From contig CAXBCP010000012.1 of NCBI GenBank assembly GCA_963974055.1, positions 1 to 64,000 on the forward strand: DNA of 64,000 bases, read 5' to 3'. The position numbers and the translations under genes are program-made. How positions within the stretch are numbered: position 1 is the first letter of the stretch; each line of letters starts with the position of its first letter. The stretch comes from CAXBCP01 sp963974055 (lineage in GTDB: Bacteria; Pseudomonadota; Alphaproteobacteria; MPNO01; UBA830). Positions 60,436 through 64,000 of the stretch are shown here, in pieces. The notes below the pieces were generated by a model. It was not told the DNA's origin. It did not search any database and saw nothing but the letters and a program-made list of their open reading frames with translations.

Positions 60436-61905
60436 GTGACACATTTGCGACGTGTAATGCCTGCCTTGTTCCTCGTGCTTGTCGGGGTCGCGCTGACGCA
60501 GTCTCCGGCGGCGGCGCGTGGCGCACCGGATAGTTTTGCGGACCTCGCGGAACGGCTGCTGCCGTCCGTCGTCAATATTTCGACGACCCAGATTCAGAAA
60601 AAGAACGAAAAAGGCGGTCCCGAAATCCCCCGTTTCCCGGAAGGCTCGCCGTTCCAGGACTTCTTCAAGGAATTCTTCGACCGTCAGCAACGCGATACGC
60701 CGCAGCGGCGGGCGACCTCGCTGGGGTCCGGTTTTGTTATCGGCGCGGACGGTTTCGTGGTTACGAACAATCACGTGATCGCCGATGCCGACGAAATCAC
60801 GGTGACGCTTCACGACGATACGAAGCTGCAGGCGAAACTGATCGGCCGGGATCCGAAAACGGACCTGGCGCTGCTGAAAGTGACGCCGAAGAAGCCGCTG
60901 ACGGCCGTGCGTTTCGGCAATTCCGCAAAGACCAGGGTCGGCGACTGGGTGGTCGCGATCGGTAATCCGTTCGGCCTTGGCGGAACGGTGACCGCGGGCA
61001 TCGTGTCGGCCCGTCAGCGCGATATCAATTCGGGTCCCTATGACGATTTCATCCAGACCGACGCATCGATCAACCGGGGAAATTCCGGCGGCCCGATGTT
61101 CAATCTTGCGGGAGAGGTGATCGGTATCAATACCGCGATCTTCTCGCCGTCCGGCGGCAGTGTCGGTATCGGGTTTGCGATCCCGTCAAATCTGGCGAGC
61201 CCGATCATCGATCAGTTGCGGGAATTCGGCAAGGCGCGCCGCGGGTGGCTGGGTGTGCGTATCCAGACCGTGACCGATGAAATCGCCCAGAGCCTCGGCA
61301 TGAAAGACGCGACGGGCGCGCTTGTGGCGTCCGTCACCAAGGACGGACCGGCGGAGAAATACAAAATCAGGGTGGGCGACGTTATCCTGAAATTCGACAA
61401 CAAGGTCGTCGGTGAAATGCGGCGTCTGCCGCGCATTGTCGCGGAGACTCCGGTGGGAAAAGCTGTCGCCGTGGATGTCTGGCGCCAGGGCAAGCCGGTC
61501 CGCCTGTCGGTGACGCTCGGAGAATTTCCGGAGGACGACGCAAAAGCAGCGGCGGCGGCTGCGCCTGAACAGGCACAGGAAAAGGCGCCGGTCGCCACGA
61601 TCGACGAGCTCGGAATGACCCTGTCGTCGCTGACGCCGGCTCTGCGCGAGAAATTCTCGCTGCCGGAGGACACCAAAGGCGTCGTCATCACGGAGGTTGC
61701 CCCGGCCGGGCCTGCAGCGGAAAAGCGCATACCTGTCGGCGCCATAATCCGGAAGATCGGTCCCGATCAGGAAATCGTTACATCGCCGGGCCAGGTCGAG
61801 CAAAAAGTGGCGGAGGCGATGAAGGCGAAACTCAATACGATCCTGGTGCTGATCGAAACCGGCGGTACGCAGCGTTTCGTAGCACTCAACATTTCAAAGG
61901 GTTGA
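60436..61905 (+). CDS. Periplasmic serine protease/chaperone DegP-type
   Basis: HtrA-family protease (489 residues) degrading misfolded envelope proteins. The signal peptide LFLVLVGVALTQSPAAARG is followed by the trypsin-like domain. The triad is His in VTNNHVIADAD, Asp in KTDLALLKV, and Ser in GNSGGPMF. Two PDZ domains follow: GWLGVRIQTV with ALVASVTKDGPA, and the second at about 385-485. GTG 60436 has AGGAG upstream and gives the usual N-terminus. The stop overlaps the miaA TTG. MucD/DegQ-like naming is also possible. Confidence 0.94.
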   Translation: MTHLRRVMPALFLVLVGVALTQSPAAARGAPDSFADLAERLLPSVVNISTTQIQKKNEKGGPEIPRFPEGSPFQDFFKEFFDRQQRDTPQRRATSLGSGFVIGADGFVVTNNHVIADADEITVTLHDDTKLQAKLIGRDPKTDLALLKVTPKKPLTAVRFGNSAKTRVGDWVVAIGNPFGLGGTVTAGIVSARQRDINSGPYDDFIQTDASINRGNSGGPMFNLAGEVIGINTAIFSPSGGSVGIGFAIPSNLASPIIDQLREFGKARRGWLGVRIQTVTDEIAQSLGMKDATGALVASVTKDGPAEKYKIRVGDVILKFDNKVVGEMRRLPRIVAETPVGKAVAVDVWRQGKPVRLSVTLGEFPEDDAKAAAAAAPEQAQEKAPVATIDELGMTLSSLTPALREKFSLPEDTKGVVITEVAPAGPAAEKRIPVGAIIRKIGPDQEIVTSPGQVEQKVAEAMKAKLNTILVLIETGGTQRFVALNISKG

Positions 61906-62843
61906 ACCGCAAGCCCGTCATCGTCATTGGCGGCCCTACGGCAAGCGGCAAATCTGCACTTGCGCTTGATATCGCTGAAAAATTCGGCGGAGAGATCGTC
62001 AATGCCGACTCAATGCAGATCTATCGGGATCTGTCTGTCCTGACCGCGCGTCCCGGGGTGCAAGATGCCGGACGTGTGCCGCATCATCTATACGGCGTTC
62101 TGGGCGTCGGCGAGCGGTGCTCCGCCGGCCAGTGGCGCACACTTGCGTTGCAGACAATCGGAGAGGTTCATCATCGGGGGGCATTGCCCGTTATCGTCGG
62201 CGGTACCGGGCTCTATCTGCGAGCGCTGATGGCGGGACTTCATGCCATGCCGGACGTACCGGCGCCTATTCGCGACGGCCTGAACGCCCGGCTCGGCTAT
62301 GTCGGACCCGAGGCGCTGCACGCGGAACTGACGGAACTTGACCCCGCGACGGCGGCGGGGCTGAACCCGGGAGACAGCCAGCGCATCGTGCGGGCGCTGG
62401 AGGTCTTTATCCATACCGGCAAGGGCCTGAAACACTGGCAGTCGGGAGAGGCGGAAGCCGCGCCCGACGGTCTCGGATTTTTCCGGATCGTGATGCTGCC
62501 ACCCCGCGAAAAGCTCTACGAAGCCGCAGACGACCGTTTCGGGCGCATGCTCGATAACGGGGCGACGGAAGAAGTCGCGCAGTTGATGTCGAAATCGCCG
62601 CCGGATGATTTTCCCCTGCTGAAGGCGGTCGGCGTACAGGCGATCCGGGCCTTTCTTGCCGGGGATATTGACCGAGAACGTCTGCTGGAACTGGGGCGAC
62701 GCGATACGCGGCGATACGCAAAACGACAGATGACGTGGTTCCGGCGTCAGATAATTCCAGAAATTAAGATTAATACGAAATATTCGGAAATTAATATCCC
62801 GGAAATCTTTTCAGAAATTAGCAGTTTTGTGTTGACCGATTGA
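61902..62843 (+). CDS. miaA: tRNA dimethylallyltransferase
   Basis: Adds dimethylallyl to A37 of tRNAs reading UNN codons (313 residues from TTG). It has the P-loop GGPTASGKSALALDIAEKFGG, NADSMQIYRDLSVLTARP, HHLYGVLG and the central VIVGGTGLYLRALM. The late DTRRYAKRQMTWFRRQ contains tRNA-binding basic residues. The only start overlapping degP is TTG 61902, just before the AAAGG-rich end. The last roughly 29 residues are unusually AT-rich and Ile/Glu-rich, with repeated GAAAT. Compared with relatives this tail is extra. Confidence 0.95.
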   Translation: MNRKPVIVIGGPTASGKSALALDIAEKFGGEIVNADSMQIYRDLSVLTARPGVQDAGRVPHHLYGVLGVGERCSAGQWRTLALQTIGEVHHRGALPVIVGGTGLYLRALMAGLHAMPDVPAPIRDGLNARLGYVGPEALHAELTELDPATAAGLNPGDSQRIVRALEVFIHTGKGLKHWQSGEAEAAPDGLGFFRIVMLPPREKLYEAADDRFGRMLDNGATEEVAQLMSKSPPDDFPLLKAVGVQAIRAFLAGDIDRERLLELGRRDTRRYAKRQMTWFRRQIIPEIKINTKYSEINIPEIFSEISSFVLTD

Positions 62844-62858
62844 GATTCCGGTTATAGT
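62832..62858 (+). promoter_or_regulatory. Candidate ilvB promoter
   Basis: TTGACC (62832-62837), a short 15-base spacer and TATAGT (62853-62858) straddle the miaA stop. A start near 62865 would give a leader of about 143 bases before the ilvB ATG. The spacer is shorter than ideal, so confidence is limited. Confidence 0.45.
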
Positions 62859-62912
62859 TTCCGCGGCTCGCACCGATTGTGCAGTGCGAAATTCGTTTCG
62901 GGTGTCCGTCCG

Positions 62913-62936
62913 AAGCCGGCCCGGCGGGCCGGTTTT
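62913..62936 (+). terminator. Terminator-like hairpin in the ilvB leader
   Basis: CCGGCCC (62916-62922) and GGGCCGG (62926-62932) form a seven-base-pair stem with a 3-base loop, followed by TTTT at 62933-62936. It may end miaA transcripts, or act as an attenuator if the upstream promoter is real. Two smaller upstream hairpins, GCAC..GTGC and CGAAA..TTTCG, could compete with it. No branched-chain amino acid-rich leader peptide was found. Confidence 0.55.
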
Positions 62937-63007
62937 GCGTTCATTGGATGCCCGGAGCCGAAAACCGGCGGCCTGATGTCCGCCGTGGATGTAAACGGGG
63001 AACTCGC

Positions 63008-64000
63008 ATGGCTGACCAGAATATCACGGGCTCGGAAATCATTATCAAGGCGCTTCTGAACGAAGGCGTCGACACGATATTCGGATATCCCGGCGGCGCC
63101 GTGCTGCCGATCTACGATGCGATCTTTCAGCAGAACCAGCTACGCCATGTGCTTGTCCGCCAGGAAGGCGGTGCGGTGCACATGGCCGAAGGATACGCCC
63201 GGTCTACCGGCAAGGTCGGCGTCGTGCTGGTGACGTCGGGTCCGGGGGCAACCAACGCGGTGACAGGGCTGACCGATGCGCTGATGGACAGTATTCCGGT
63301 GGTCTGTCTCACCGGGCAGGTGCCGACCCATCTGATCGGCAATGATGCGTTTCAGGAAGCGGACACTACTGGCATTACCCGCCCGTGCACGAAGCACAAT
63401 TATCTTGTGAAGGACATCAAGGACCTGTCGCGGGTCGTGCATGAAGCGTTCTACGTGGCGCGCAGCGGCCGGCCCGGCCCGGTCGTCATCGATCTGCCTA
63501 AAGATATTCTGATGGCGCTCGGGGCGTATGAAAATCACACGAAGGTCGAACACAGGACCTATCAGCCCCGTCTGAAAGCGGAAAAGAACGAAATCGAGAA
63601 AGCGGTCGCCATGATCGCTGCGGCAAAAAAACCGGTATTCTATTGCGGTGGCGGGGTGATCAATTCCGGCGCGAAGGCGTCGAAGCAGCTTGATCGTTTT
63701 ATCAAGCTGACCGGCGCGCCGGTTACGCTCACGCTTATGGGGCTTGGGGCCTATCCGGGCAGCGACAAGCAGTTTCTGGGCATGCTCGGGATGCACGGCA
63801 CCTATGAGGCCAATCTGGCAATGCACGATGCAGACCTGATCGTTGCTGTCGGGGCGCGGTTCGACGACCGGGTGACCGGCCGGCTGGACGCCTTTGCCCC
63901 GAACGCCAAAAAAATCCACATCGATATCGATCCATCCTCGATGAACAAGACGGTGATGGTGGACCTGCCGATCGTGGGCGATGTCGGAACGGTTCTCGAC
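63008..64000 (+). CDS. ilvB: Acetolactate synthase large subunit (partial, 3' end outside)
   Basis: Thiamine-diphosphate enzyme at the start of valine, leucine and isoleucine synthesis. The first 331 codons are present and the gene runs past the window end. The start follows GGGGA, six bases before the ATG. Family blocks are NEGVDTIFGYPGGAVLPIYDA, VRQEGGAVHMAEGYARSTGKVGV (with the catalytic Glu), VTSGPGATNAVTGL, and GRPGPVVIDLPKDI, then the central FAD domain with ARFDDRVTG. No ThDP-binding C-terminal domain is visible here. ilvI is an equally valid symbol. Confidence 0.95.
   Translation, partial: MADQNITGSEIIIKALLNEGVDTIFGYPGGAVLPIYDAIFQQNQLRHVLVRQEGGAVHMAEGYARSTGKVGVVLVTSGPGATNAVTGLTDALMDSIPVVCLTGQVPTHLIGNDAFQEADTTGITRPCTKHNYLVKDIKDLSRVVHEAFYVARSGRPGPVVIDLPKDILMALGAYENHTKVEHRTYQPRLKAEKNEIEKAVAMIAAAKKPVFYCGGGVINSGAKASKQLDRFIKLTGAPVTLTLMGLGAYPGSDKQFLGMLGMHGTYEANLAMHDADLIVAVGARFDDRVTGRLDAFAPNAKKIHIDIDPSSMNKTVMVDLPIVGDVGTVLD

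Noticed and set aside
62877..63059. Small open frame in the ilvB leader as a regulatory leader peptide
   Set aside because: It has no run of Val, Leu or Ile codons, no ribosome-binding site, and it runs into ilvB out of frame.

Overview
This window looks like a chromosomal segment from a GC-rich alphaproteobacterium, most plausibly of the Rhodospirillales type. The evidence is a circularly permuted two-piece tmRNA gene, an alpha-type SspB, an IalB-family protein, a FtsZ with a very long Pro/Ala-rich linker, and the division/cell-wall cluster running on through lpxC, bamD, recN and ligA. I see no insertion sequence, prophage, integrase, CRISPR array or tRNA gene. Nearly everything is housekeeping, plus one catabolic block.

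Layout. (1) 1-6.1 kb, mostly + strand: uvrD/pcrA helicase, prmA, a secreted IalB-like protein (- strand) and a large Xaa-Pro aminopeptidase. (2) 6.1-30.7 kb, all - strand: an uninterrupted dcw cluster read right to left as mraZ-rsmH-ftsL-ftsI-murE-murF-mraY-murD-ftsW-murG-murC-murB-ddl-ftsQ-ftsA-ftsZ-lpxC, then a terminator, then bamD-recN-ligA. Many junctions are ATGA or TGATG overlaps, so translation is probably coupled. In front of mraZ lie four TGGGN repeats at exact 10-base spacing, overlapping a candidate promoter: a MraZ operator. (3) 31.0-35.6 kb: OmpA-like lipoprotein, RNase P RNA (rnpB), an AmpD-like amidase, an EamA transporter, a MOSC protein and a TerB/DnaJ protein.

(4) 35.9-43.5 kb, + strand: a probable catabolic operon with an ACMSD-like amidohydrolase/decarboxylase, an alpha/beta hydrolase, a 1205-residue HyuA-HyuB (5-oxoprolinase-type) fusion, a DUF1445 (D-glutamate cyclase-type) protein and a GlcD/LDHD-type FAD oxidase. 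It is the least standard part of the window. A D-glutamate/5-oxoproline route is one testable reading. (5) 43.5-53.8 kb: DUF4169, an AsmA-like giant, a ribbon-helix-helix protein, class II fumarase, RidA-like protein, PanE-like reductase, Mug-like glycosylase, class I fumarase, sspB and the permuted ssrA. The tmRNA therefore sits directly upstream of the adaptor that recognises its tag.

(6) 53.8-64 kb: thyA-folA, an L,D-transpeptidase-like protein, a metallo-beta-lactamase-fold hydrolase, the Mrp Fe-S carrier, then hflK-hflC-DUF2065-degP-miaA (membrane and envelope protein quality control plus tRNA modification), and the start of ilvB, which runs off the window end. The ilvB leader carries a terminator-like hairpin.

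Functional picture: peptidoglycan precursor synthesis and septation, outer-membrane assembly, ribosome rescue and proteolysis, and folate/thymidylate supply. Many large open frames on the opposite strand of these genes are codon-bias shadows and were left out.
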